Assembly: GCA_030765605.1 (NCBI GenBank)
Contig: JAVCCG010000110.1
Coordinates: 1-41,766 of the forward strand
Direction: 5' to 3'
DNA: 41,766 bases
DNA from: Candidatus Alcyoniella australis
GTDB lineage: Bacteria; Lernaellota; Lernaellaia; JAVCCG01; Alcyoniellaceae
In this document: one piece after another, positions 8,380 through 18,200 of the stretch
Numbering within the stretch: position 1 is the first letter of the stretch
Layout: the number at the start of each line of letters is the position of its first letter
Program-made: the position numbers and the translations under genes
The notes under the pieces: model-generated
Told to the model about the DNA's origin: nothing
Database searches by the model: none
What the model saw: the letters and a program-made list of their open reading frames with translations, nothing else

Positions 8380-9392
8380 GAGTACTGATCACCGGAGGAG
8401 CCGGCTTCGTCGGCTGCAACGCGGCCAACAGGATGATGGCCGACGGCCACCAGGTGGCGCTGCTGGACAACCTGTCGCGCCGCGGCTCGCGCTCGAACCT
8501 CGAGTGGCTCAAGGGGCGCGGCGATTTCGAGTTCTTCGAGTGCGACGTGCGCGACGCCGACGCGGTGAACGCCGCGCTAAGCGAATTCAAGCCGCAGGCG
8601 ATGATCCATCTCGCGGCGCAGGTCGCGGTCACGACCTCGGTTGAGAATCCGCGCGAAGATTTCGAGATCAACGCCCAGGGCACGCTCAACGTGCTCGAGG
8701 CGGCGCGCGCGCTGGACGAGCTGCCGTTCGTGGTCTTCGCCTCGACCAACAAGGTCTACGGCAAGATGGAGGACCTCAAAATCCGGCAAGATGGTCGGCG
8801 CTACGCCTACCAGGACCTGCCCCACGGCGTGGACGCTCAGCGGCCGTTGGATTTCTACTCGCCCTACGGCTGCTCCAAGGGCGCGGCCGACCAGTACGTG
8901 CGCGACTATCAACGGATCTACGGCCTGCCCAGCTGCGTGTTCCGCATGAGCTGCATCTACGGCACGCGGCAGTTCGGCGTCGAGGATCAGGGCTGGGTCG
9001 CCTGGTTCGTAATCGCCGCGGTGCTGGGCAAACAATTAACAATCTATGGCGACGGGATGCAGGTGCGCGACGTGCTGTTCGTTGAGGACCTGGTCGACGC
9101 CTACGCCCGCGCGATCGCGCAGCCGCAGGTCTCGGCGGGTAATATCTTCAACATCGGCGGCGGGCCGCAGCGCCAGCTTTCGCTGCTGGAGCTGATCGAA
9201 ATGCTCGAGCGCCGACTGGATCGCAAGATCGAACCGGCGTTCGCGGACTGGCGTCCCGGCGACCAGTTGATCTACGTCTCGGACATCCGCCGCGTGGAGG
9301 ACGAGCTGGGCTGGAAGCAAAAGGTTGACGTGGAGCAGGGCGTGGAGCGGCTGATCGATTGGGTTTCGCAAAACAAAGGTCTGTTCCAGTGA
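8376..9392 (+). CDS. CDP-paratose 2-epimerase-like NAD-dependent epimerase
   Basis: The frame is open upstream, but the TTG at 8376, overlapping the previous stop (TTGA) and preceded by GAGGAGGAG, gives the canonical start MRVLITGGAGFVG and is chosen; this yields 338 residues. Motifs are NLSRRG after the second strand, ASTNKVYG, LDFYSPYGCSKGAADQY with Y164-x3-K168, and GVEDQGWVAWF. The last two patterns are characteristic of the CDP-paratose 2-epimerase (RfbE/Tyv) subfamily rather than generic GalE. That enzyme makes CDP-tyvelose from CDP-paratose. The CDP-sugar synthesis genes that would feed it (rfbF, rfbG, ddhC, rfbS types) are not in the window, so the true substrate may be another nucleotide sugar. 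Confidence 0.87.
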   Translation: MRVLITGGAGFVGCNAANRMMADGHQVALLDNLSRRGSRSNLEWLKGRGDFEFFECDVRDADAVNAALSEFKPQAMIHLAAQVAVTTSVENPREDFEINAQGTLNVLEAARALDELPFVVFASTNKVYGKMEDLKIRQDGRRYAYQDLPHGVDAQRPLDFYSPYGCSKGAADQYVRDYQRIYGLPSCVFRMSCIYGTRQFGVEDQGWVAWFVIAAVLGKQLTIYGDGMQVRDVLFVEDLVDAYARAIAQPQVSAGNIFNIGGGPQRQLSLLELIEMLERRLDRKIEPAFADWRPGDQLIYVSDIRRVEDELGWKQKVDVEQGVERLIDWVSQNKGLFQ

Positions 9393-9393
9393 C

Positions 9394-9398
9394 GGAGG
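9394..9398 (+). promoter_or_regulatory. Ribosome binding site (GGAGG) supporting a TTG start
   Basis: GGAGG lies four bases before TTG at 9403, just after the upstream stop, and supports this non-ATG start for the radical SAM gene. Confidence 0.65.
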
Positions 9399-9402
9399 AT
9401 CG

Positions 9403-10500
9403 TTGAGCACGCGCAGCAGCCTGAAAAGCCAGCTGGTCAATTTCCAGGTCTTCCGGCCGTTCTTCCCGATCGGTCGGCTGATCGTGGAGACCGTGACCTT
9501 TCCGCTGGACTACTATCTGCGCGGCGGCCGCGGGCGGCGTCTGCCCTCGATCATCAACTTCAACGTCACCACCCGCTGCAATCTCAACTGCGAGTTCTGC
9601 TTCAACGCCGAGAACTCGATACAGCGCGGCGAGGAGCTGGATTTGGCCCAGATCGAACGGCTGTTCAACGAGCTGGGCACCGAGCGCAGCGGGATATTTC
9701 TTTCGGGCGGCGAGCCGTTCGTGCGCAAGGACCTGCCCGATATCGTCCAGCTGGCCAAGCGCCGCGGCTGCGCCACGGGGATCGTAACCAACGGGCTGTT
9801 GCCCGAGCGCGAGACGCTGGCCTCGCTGGTGGCTGCGGGCAACGACGTAATGATCTTCAGCTTCCACGGCATGGCGCAGAACCACGACCGGGCGGTGGGC
9901 TTGCCCGGCGCGTTCGAACGCTCGATGAACAACCTGCGAACCTACGGCGGAGAGCTTGGCGGCAAGGGCTGCATGGTCAACTACATCATCACCGAGCAGT
10001 CGCTGGACGACCTGCCGGCGTTCATCGATTTGGCCCAGGATTTGCCGATCCGCACCGTGCGCATCAGTCACCTGAACTGCCTGACCCACGCTGAGTTCGA
10101 CGCCCAGCGCCGGGTGCTCGACAAGAATTTCCCGGGCGTGGAGTCCGAGGTGCTCGCCTACTGCCATTCGCCGAACCCCGACGACTTCATCGACAAACTG
10201 CTGGACATCCTCGAACGCTACGGCGAAAAGATCGTGCTCAAGCCGATCCTCGACCAGGCTGAGATGCGCTCGTGGTATTCCGAGCGTTTCGAGATCAAAC
10301 GACGTTGCGTATTCATCTGGCGTTCGACGTTCCTCAATGCCGACGGCGAGGTCTACCCCTGCCAGTTCATCTACCTGCCGATGGGCAACGTGCGCGGACA
10401 GAGCATGGAGCAGATTTGGAACAACGAGCGCTACACCGCCTACCGGCGGCTGGTCAAAGGCGGGCTAATGCCCGGCTGCGCCCGCTGTTGCAAGCTGTGA
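9403..10500 (+). CDS. Radical SAM/SPASM domain protein
   Basis: The 365-residue protein starts at TTG with a strong GGAGG just upstream. After about 45 residues with a hydrophobic or aromatic character comes a radical SAM domain with C59-x3-C63-x2-C66 (CNLNCEFC), SGGEPFVRKDL and a VTNG strand. The C-terminal part carries a SPASM-type set of cysteines (CVFIW, YPCQF, and the final PGCARCC), which normally bind auxiliary [4Fe-4S] clusters. Family members modify peptides, proteins or small molecules using the 5'-deoxyadenosyl radical. The SPASM region also carries the MGNVR...EQIWN pattern common in this family. It sits between epimerase and carbamoyltransferase genes, so a saccharide-related substrate is plausible but unproven. 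Confidence 0.88.
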   Translation: MSTRSSLKSQLVNFQVFRPFFPIGRLIVETVTFPLDYYLRGGRGRRLPSIINFNVTTRCNLNCEFCFNAENSIQRGEELDLAQIERLFNELGTERSGIFLSGGEPFVRKDLPDIVQLAKRRGCATGIVTNGLLPERETLASLVAAGNDVMIFSFHGMAQNHDRAVGLPGAFERSMNNLRTYGGELGGKGCMVNYIITEQSLDDLPAFIDLAQDLPIRTVRISHLNCLTHAEFDAQRRVLDKNFPGVESEVLAYCHSPNPDDFIDKLLDILERYGEKIVLKPILDQAEMRSWYSERFEIKRRCVFIWRSTFLNADGEVYPCQFIYLPMGNVRGQSMEQIWNNERYTAYRRLVKGGLMPGCARCCKL

Positions 10501-10507
10501 GCGGACG

Positions 10508-12214
10508 ATGAAGATTTTGGCGCTGTCGGACAACCACGGCTCGGGCGCGACGCTGCTCGATGGCGACCGGGTGCTGTTGGCGGTCAACCAGGAGCGCCTG
10601 GATCGCCGTAAGAACTCGGGCGAGTTCCCCTGGCAGACCATCGATGCGGTGCTCCAGAGCGCGGGCTGGTCGCCGCAGGACGTTGACCTGGTCGCGCTGG
10701 CGAGCAACTTCACGCCATCCTTTCCCTTAAGATTGTTCAACCGCCGACACGAGCGCATGCGGCGCAACGCCGGGCAGTTCAGCTACCTGTTCAACCTCTA
10801 CATCCTCTACCAGGTCGCCGCGCTGAGCCTGCCGCCGACCTGGCAGCTGGACATGCTGCTCTCTAAGCTGCTGATCAGCCGCCGTCTGCGCGCACGCGGT
10901 TTCAAGGCGCCGCTGCGATTCGTCGAGCACCACACGTCTCACGCCGCGGCGGCGTTTCTCACCTCGCCGTTTTCCGAGGCCACGGTGATCACAATGGACG
11001 CGATGGGCGACGGCCTGAGCGTCACGGTCAGCGTCGGCCGCCCTGACGGCAGCCTCGATCGCGTGTTCAGGCAAAAGGGCCTGTGCTCGCTGAGCAGCTA
11101 CTACTCGCGCGCCACCGAGTTCCTGGGGTTTACGCCCAACCGCCACGAGGGCAAGCTCACCGGCCTGGCAGCCTACGGCGACCCGTTCCCGCTGCTCGAT
11201 CAGATGAACCGACTGCTGCACTTCCGCTCGCCGGGCCTCTCAAGGCTCAACTACTGCCTCAAGCAGTCGCCGCGATTGGGTCACTACCGCGAGCTGCGAC
11301 GCCATTCGCGCGAGGACGTGGCAGCCGCACTGCAACTCAACCTCGAGCGCGAGGCGGTCAAGTTCGTGCGGCACTGGGTCGAGATCACCGGCGTGCGCAA
11401 CGTGGCGCTGGCCGGCGGCGTGTTCGAGAACGTCAAACTCAACCAACGGATCCACGAGCTGGACTCGGTGGAGCAAATCTACATCTTCCCCAATATGTCC
11501 GATTCCGGCCTGGCCTACGGCGCGGCGCTGTATGCCGCGGGGCTTGAGCCGCATCCGCTGCCCACGGTCTACACCGGGTTCGAGTTCGATGCCCGGAGCA
11601 TCGAGCGGGCGGCAGCGCAGTGGCCCCACGGGGTCGAGCAGCCCGAGAACATGGAGCACGAGGCGGCCGCGCTGCTGGCAAAAGGTAAAGTCGTGGCGCG
11701 CTTCTGCGATCGGATGGAATATGGGCCGCGGGCCCTGGGCAACCGCTCGATTCTCTACAGCGCGGTCGACCCGGCGGTCAACGACTGGCTCAACCGGCGG
11801 CTGAAGCGCACCGAGTTTATGCCCTTTGCGCCCGCGACCCTGGTCGAGCACGCGGACGAGTGTTTCAACGGCGTGGGCGGCGCGGAGTTCACTGCACGCT
11901 TTATGAACATCTGTTTTAATTGTACGCCGTTCACTAGGGAGCGTACCCCGGGCGTGGTGCATGTGGACAACACGGCGCGGCCGCAGCTGGTGGCCGAGCA
12001 AGACAATCCGAGTTACTACCGGACTCTGCGGCGCTATCACGAGCTGACCGGCCTGCCGACCCTAATCAACACCTCGTTCAACATGCACGAGGAGCCGATC
12101 GTCTGTACGCCCGAAGACGCCATCCGCTCGTTCCACGAGGGACACCTGGACTACCTAGTGCTCGGCCACCTGCTGCTCAAGGGGCCGGAGGCGGACAGGG
12201 AGAAGGGGGCGTGA
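10508..12214 (+). CDS. Full-length carbamoyltransferase (NodU/CmcH family)
   Basis: The 568-residue protein has both domains of the family in the normal order. The N-terminal Kae1-like domain shows the DNHGSGATLLDGD start, NQERLDR, the metal-site HHTSH at H141-H145, a TMDAMGDG strand and ALAGGVFENVKLNQ. The C-terminal domain shows EYGPRALGNRSIL from E404, EFMPFAPATL, HVDNTARPQLV and LINTSFNMHEEPIV. It would use carbamoyl phosphate and ATP to make carbamoyladenylate and transfer the carbamoyl group to a hydroxyl, typically of a sugar or antibiotic. It is a second carbamoylating activity beside the split enzyme at 4104-7426. Seven bases separate it from the previous gene and its stop overlaps the next start (GTGA). 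Confidence 0.93.
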   Translation: MKILALSDNHGSGATLLDGDRVLLAVNQERLDRRKNSGEFPWQTIDAVLQSAGWSPQDVDLVALASNFTPSFPLRLFNRRHERMRRNAGQFSYLFNLYILYQVAALSLPPTWQLDMLLSKLLISRRLRARGFKAPLRFVEHHTSHAAAAFLTSPFSEATVITMDAMGDGLSVTVSVGRPDGSLDRVFRQKGLCSLSSYYSRATEFLGFTPNRHEGKLTGLAAYGDPFPLLDQMNRLLHFRSPGLSRLNYCLKQSPRLGHYRELRRHSREDVAAALQLNLEREAVKFVRHWVEITGVRNVALAGGVFENVKLNQRIHELDSVEQIYIFPNMSDSGLAYGAALYAAGLEPHPLPTVYTGFEFDARSIERAAAQWPHGVEQPENMEHEAAALLAKGKVVARFCDRMEYGPRALGNRSILYSAVDPAVNDWLNRRLKRTEFMPFAPATLVEHADECFNGVGGAEFTARFMNICFNCTPFTRERTPGVVHVDNTARPQLVAEQDNPSYYRTLRRYHELTGLPTLINTSFNMHEEPIVCTPEDAIRSFHEGHLDYLVLGHLLLKGPEADREKGA

Positions 12215-15200
12215 AAGCCCAGCAGATCGTCGAGCAGTACGACCGGCCGCGGATGGTGATGATCCAGACCACCGGCCGCTGCAACTCCAGCTGCGTGATT
12301 TGCCCATATCCCAAACTGCGCCGCGAGCTGCCCCAGGGCGAGATGGACCAAGGTCTGTTCGAGGACCTGCTCGCCCAGTGCGCGCAGATCGGCGGGTTCG
12401 AGCGCGCGATGGTCTACCTGATGAACGAGCCGCTGCTCGATCCGCTGATCGTCGAGCGCATCGACGCGGTCAAGGCGGCGCTGCCCGAGGCCAAGGTGCA
12501 CATCCTGACCAACGGCGCGGCGCTTACCCCGCGGCTGAGCGAGCGGCTGCTCGAATCGGGCCTGGACTGGATCGGTTTCTCGGTGCACGCCAACACCACC
12601 GAGACCTACCGCCAGGTCTGCGGACGCAAAGACTTTGCGATAATCCGCGGCCGGATTGTGAATTTTATCCAGCGTGCGCAGCAGCTCAAGGACCCCAACT
12701 ACTCGATGGTCAACATCTACCACGTGCGGCCCTACGTCAGCGACGCGGAGTTTGACCAGGCCGCGCAATTCTGGCGCGACCAGGGCGTGCAGCGCCTCGA
12801 CCTTTATCAGGGGTACGTCAGCCGCGCGGGCAACGTCGAGGTCTTTGGACACAAACCGCTACGGCACGACGTTCTCGCGGGCTGCCGCACGGTCTGGGCC
12901 TACCGCATGCTGCACGTGCTCCACGACGGCTCGGTGATTCCGTGCTGCATGGACTGGGCTCGCTCCGAAATCTGGGGCGATCTGAACAAACGTAGCGTGC
13001 TCGACATCTGGCGCGGTCCCGAGCGCCTGGAGTTTCTGCGGCGGGCCTGCGGCCAAGATGATGCTGACGAAGATTTCATCTGCCTGCACTGCGAGGACGC
13101 GATCGCGGAGCAATCCGAGCAGGCCGAACAGGCCGAGCAGGCCAAGCAGCCGACGGACGAGGCGGCCCAATATCCTGCTGCTGCCGTGGTCGAGGTTTCG
13201 GCGATTGCAACGGCAGAGGGTTCGCAGGCTCAGGATGAGGGTCAAGCCGCGGACGACAAGCAAGCAACGGACGATGAGCAGGATCCCTGCGTACTGCTGT
13301 TGCAGCTTCCGCCGTGGCTGCCGGCCAACCCGCCGTTGGGCCTGGCCTGCCTCTCGCGCTATTGCGCGGACGCCGGATTCCGCGCCGAGGTCTTTGATCT
13401 CAACATCGAGCTTTACGGCAGTAGCGACGAGCCCACGCGGCAGCTTTGGCAGTGGGAGCGCGGGGTGTTCTGGGAGGACGAGACCCAGATCGAGCAGCGC
13501 TTCGGCGCGCAGTGGGATCGTTGGGCGCAACGTGTGCTCGATCATCCGGCGCAACTGATCGGCATCTCGGCCTACGATCGTCGCGAGAGCGCCATCGTGC
13601 TGCTTGTCAGACGTTTGCGGCAGGCAGGCGAGCAAAGGCCGATCGTGCTCGGAGGCCCCGGCGTGCTCTCGGATAAGCTGCGACAGCTTTATTGCGGGCG
13701 GCTGCCGGGGATGATCGACGGCTTCGTGCTGCGCGAGGGCGAGCAAACGTTGGTCGAGATCTGTCGCGCGCTGGAACAGGGGCGGGATTTTGACGGCCTG
13801 CCCGGCGTGCTGACCGTTGATCCGCAGACCGGCGAGGAGCGCTACACGCCGCGGGCTGCGCTCGCTGCGGACCAGATTCCCTCGCCGACCTTCGATGGCT
13901 TTGACGTGGCGGCCTACACCGACAAGAGCCTGGGGTTGGAGTGGAGCCGCGGCTGCCTCAACGCCTGCGCGTTTTGCCAGGTCAACAAGTTCTGGCGCGG
14001 GTATCGCGCCAAGCCCGCGGCGCAGGCCGTGGCCGAGATCGTCAAGCTACACCGTCGCCACGGCATTGAGTACTTCTCGCTGGCCGACTCGCTGCTCAAC
14101 GGCGACGCGGAAAATCTGGCAAAGATCGCCGATGGCCTGATCGACGCGGGACTGCCAATCCGCTGGTCGGCCGGAATCGCGATCCATCCGCCGCTGCCCG
14201 ACGCGCTGTTTGATAAATTGGCGCGATCCGGCTGCTTCAGATTGGAGTTCGGCCTGGAGAGCGGCTCGGATCGGGTGCTGAAGTTGATGGGCAAACGCAA
14301 CAACGGCGACGACGCGGCGCGAGCCGTGCGCCTGGCCCACGCTACGGGGATCGAGGCCGTGCTCTACCTGATCGTCGGCTATCCGGGCGAGACCGAGGAC
14401 GACGTCGATCAGACAATCGACTGGCTTGAGCGCAACGCCCAACACGTCGATCTGGTACGTAGTCTCAACGGGCTAATCATCCTCGACGACAGCCCGCTTT
14501 TTAAAAAGGCGCGCAGCCTGGACATCGAGATGCCCGATTGTTCCGAGCCGGGCTGGGGCGCGCGTTGGGCCGTGGGCGAGAATACGCCCGAGACTCGCGT
14601 GGCGCGCATCGATCGCGTACGCGCGGCCCTGGAGCGTCTGGGCGTGCCCGTGGAGTTCTCCAATCGCGACGAGGTGCTGCCCACCCCGGCGTTCATCGAC
14701 GAGCGGATCGCCGGAATCAGCACGCGGCTGGATCAGCAGATCGGGCGGCTGAACAACGTTGAGGCGAGCATCGATCGGTTGCTGCAAGCCGGGCCGCGTC
14801 CGATTCGGCCGGGGTACGGCGGGCTGATGCTGGTGCTGCCGCCGGTGTGGGGTACGCAAATGCCGCCGCTGGGACTTGCATACGTAGCGGCCTTTGTGCA
14901 GTCCCAGGGCTACGATCCGCTGATTTGGGACCTCAACGCCTACATGGCGCGCAACGTCGAGGATCGGACCGCCGCGCTGTGGCAGGAGAACAACTTCCGC
15001 AACTGGACCGACGTCGACCGCTTTCCCGAGGTGCTGCGGCTGATCCGGCCGCAGCTTGAGGCCGCGGCCGAGCGGATCGTGGGCACCGGTCGGCGGGTGA
15101 TCGCCTTCTCGGTATACAGCCCCAACCGCGCGGCGGCCATCGAGCTGGCGCGGATGATCCGGCAACGCGCGCCTGATCGGGTGATCATCGCCGGCGGGCG

Positions 15201-18200
15201 CGGGGTGACCACGCACAACGAGCGTCTGCTGTTTCCGCCGGACGTGTTCGACGCGCTGGTTGTGGGCGAGGGCGAGACCGCGATCGTGCCGCTGATCGAG
15301 GCGATCTTCGACAATCGCGACATTGAACCGTTCCCGGGCGTGGTAGTGCCCGGCGGCGAGGCCTGGACCGAGCTTACCCCGCGCGAGCCGTGCGACGATC
15401 TGGCATTGCTGCCGTTCCCGACCTACGAGGGGTTCGACATAGGCCTCTACGGCGAGCCGGAACAGGAGCCGGAATTGCCGCTACTGTTCAGCCGCTCGTG
15501 CATCAAACGCTGCGCTTTTTGCAACGACCACGGGGCCATGGGCCGCTTCCGCGCGCGCCCACCCGAACACATGCTGGCCGAGATCCGCTATCACGTAACG
15601 CACAACGGCAGGCGGCGCTTCCGCTTTAACGACCAGCTGATCAACGGCGACCTGCGCAAGCTCGAGCGCCTCTGCGAGCTGCTGATCGACAGCGGACTGG
15701 GAGTGGAGTGGATCGCGCTGGCAGCCCCGCGCGGCGAGATGAGCGCCGAGCTGTTCGCCAAGATGCGCGCCGCGGGCTGCTACACGCTGAACTTCGGCGT
15801 GGAGTCCGGCTCGGACAAGGTGCTCAAGGCGATGAACAAGGGCTTCAGCACGGACGATGCGGCCCGCAGCATCCAACGCGCACGGCAGGCCGGCATCAAC
15901 ACCATGCTCAACTTCATTGTCGGCTTTCCCGGTGAGACTGAACAGGACTTCGAACTTACCATGCGCTTCATCGAGCAGCACCGCGAGCACATATGCGGCA
16001 TCACCAGCGTTAACTCGCTGATCCTGCTCGAGGGCTCACCGATATTTGATGACGCGGAGCGTCACGGGATCGTGCTGCCCAAGCGCAACGCGGATCTCGA
16101 ATGGTTCATTCCGCAGCTCAACACGCCGCAGATGCGACGCGAGCGCGCCCAGCGACTAGTGCAAAAGATCCGCGAACTCGACCTGCACTTTCTGGTGAGC
16201 AACCTTGAGGAGCGCGTGGACGACCCGACCGCGATCGAGGCCCGACCCGATGCCGATCAGCCCTGCGGGCCCTCGGAACCCGAGGAGCCGTGTGCGGTCT
16301 GTGACGAGCAGCCCGCGTCTCCGGGCATGCGCCCTGGAGAGCAAGACCCGATGCGCGACCAGCGCGGCACGCCGCGGCTGGAACAGATCGACAAGGGGCC
16401 GTTCGACGTGCTGCTGCTGCTGCCGCCGGTATGGGGTGTGGGCGTGGCGCCGTTGGGAATCGCCTACCTCGAGCAGGCGCTGCTCGACGCCGGGATCAAA
16501 GTCGGTTGCCTGGACCTGAACATTAAACTCTACAATCGCACCGACCGTCCCGAGCTGTGGACCATGGAGAGTTACAAGGCCTGGACCGACCCCGAGCAGT
16601 GGCGGCCGACCGTGGAGTCGATGTCAGAGCTGTTCGAGCACTACCTGGATCAGATTCTGGCCGTGGACGCGCCGATCATCGGCTTATCGACCTTCACCAG
16701 CAACATCGAGGTGGCGCTGGAGATCGCGCGGCGCATCAAGCAACGGCAGCCGAAGCGCACGCTGATCTTCGGCGGGCCGGGGATGTCCAACAGCTTTGAG
16801 CCCAATCGTATCGGACCGGAGAACGGCGACTTCGTGATCTTCGGCGAGGCCGAACACAGTTTGGTCCAGCTGGTGCGTGCGCTGCTTGGCGAGGGATTCC
16901 AGAGCGGGATCGAGGGCGTGCGTCGCGCCGGGGACACCGCGGACGTGTTGCAGATCGAACGGTCGATCGTGCTCAAGCCCGGGGAGTTGCAGTTCCCGCG
17001 CTTTCATTCGATACGCCTCGAGGAGTACTCCAGCCGCGCGGCGCCGCTTTTGGCCAGCCGCGGCTGCGTGCGACGCTGTACGTTTTGCAACGACCACCAC
17101 ATCTACCGCAAGTACCGCGGGCGTTCGGCCCAGGACGTGTTCGACGAGATTCGCTTTCACTTTGAGCAGGGGCGCACCGAGTTCACGTTCAACGACGTAC
17201 TGATCAACGGCAACGTGCGCGAGCTGCGAGGGCTGTGCAAGTTGATCGTCGACGCCGGGATGGAGATCCACTGGGGCGGACAGGGCGTGGTCCGCAAGGA
17301 GATGGATTTCGAAACCCTGAGCCTGATGCGCGCCGCGGGCTGCATGAGCATGGTTTACGGCGTGGAGTCGTTCTCGGACAAAGTGCTTAAGTTGATGAAC
17401 AAGCCGTACACCAAGGCGATGTGCATCGACGTGCTGGGCGCCACGCGGCAAGCGGGGATGGAAGCGATCATCAACATCATCGTCGGCTTCCCCGGCGAGA
17501 CTGAGGACGACTTCCGCGAGACCTACGATTTTTTGATCGAGCACCGTGGGCTGATCGACCAGGTGGCGTCGATTTCGCCGTGCCTGGTCAACCTCGGAGC
17601 GCCGCTGCAACGCGACTTTCAAAAGTACGGCATCGTTTTTCCCAAGGACGAGCCGTCGGTCAAGTGGTCCACCGCGGACGGCGAGAACACCTTTGAGGTG
17701 CGCCGCCGCCGACTGTTGCGGATCACCAACCTGGTGGCCGAGTGGGACAAGTCGATCCATACCATCAACCTCTACGACGACGAGCGCGACAATCTGCGCG
17801 AGATCGAGGCCTCCGAGGGAATCAGCAAACAGGCGCCGCGCGAACGTCTGGACGAAAGCAGCGGCCCGCTGCTGCTGCTGAGTATGGCGCCGCCGTGGGG
17901 CGTGGAGTTTCCGCCGCTGGGTCTGGCCGCGCTGGCGACCAGCGCGCGCGAGGCGGGCCACGCGGTAAGCGCCTACGACCTGAACATGGCGATGTACGAT
18001 GCGGCGGACGAGCAGCATCGCAGCTGGTGGCAGCTGGAGCACCTCAAGTTTTGGGAGGAGCCCGAACACCTGCAACAAATCCTTAGACATACCGCCGATG
18101 TGTTCGAGGCGTTTGTGGAGCGCGCGGCCCAGGGAGAGGAGCCGCTGGTCGGGCTGACCGTACACGCGGGCAACTTCCGGCTGAGCATGCGGCTGATCGA

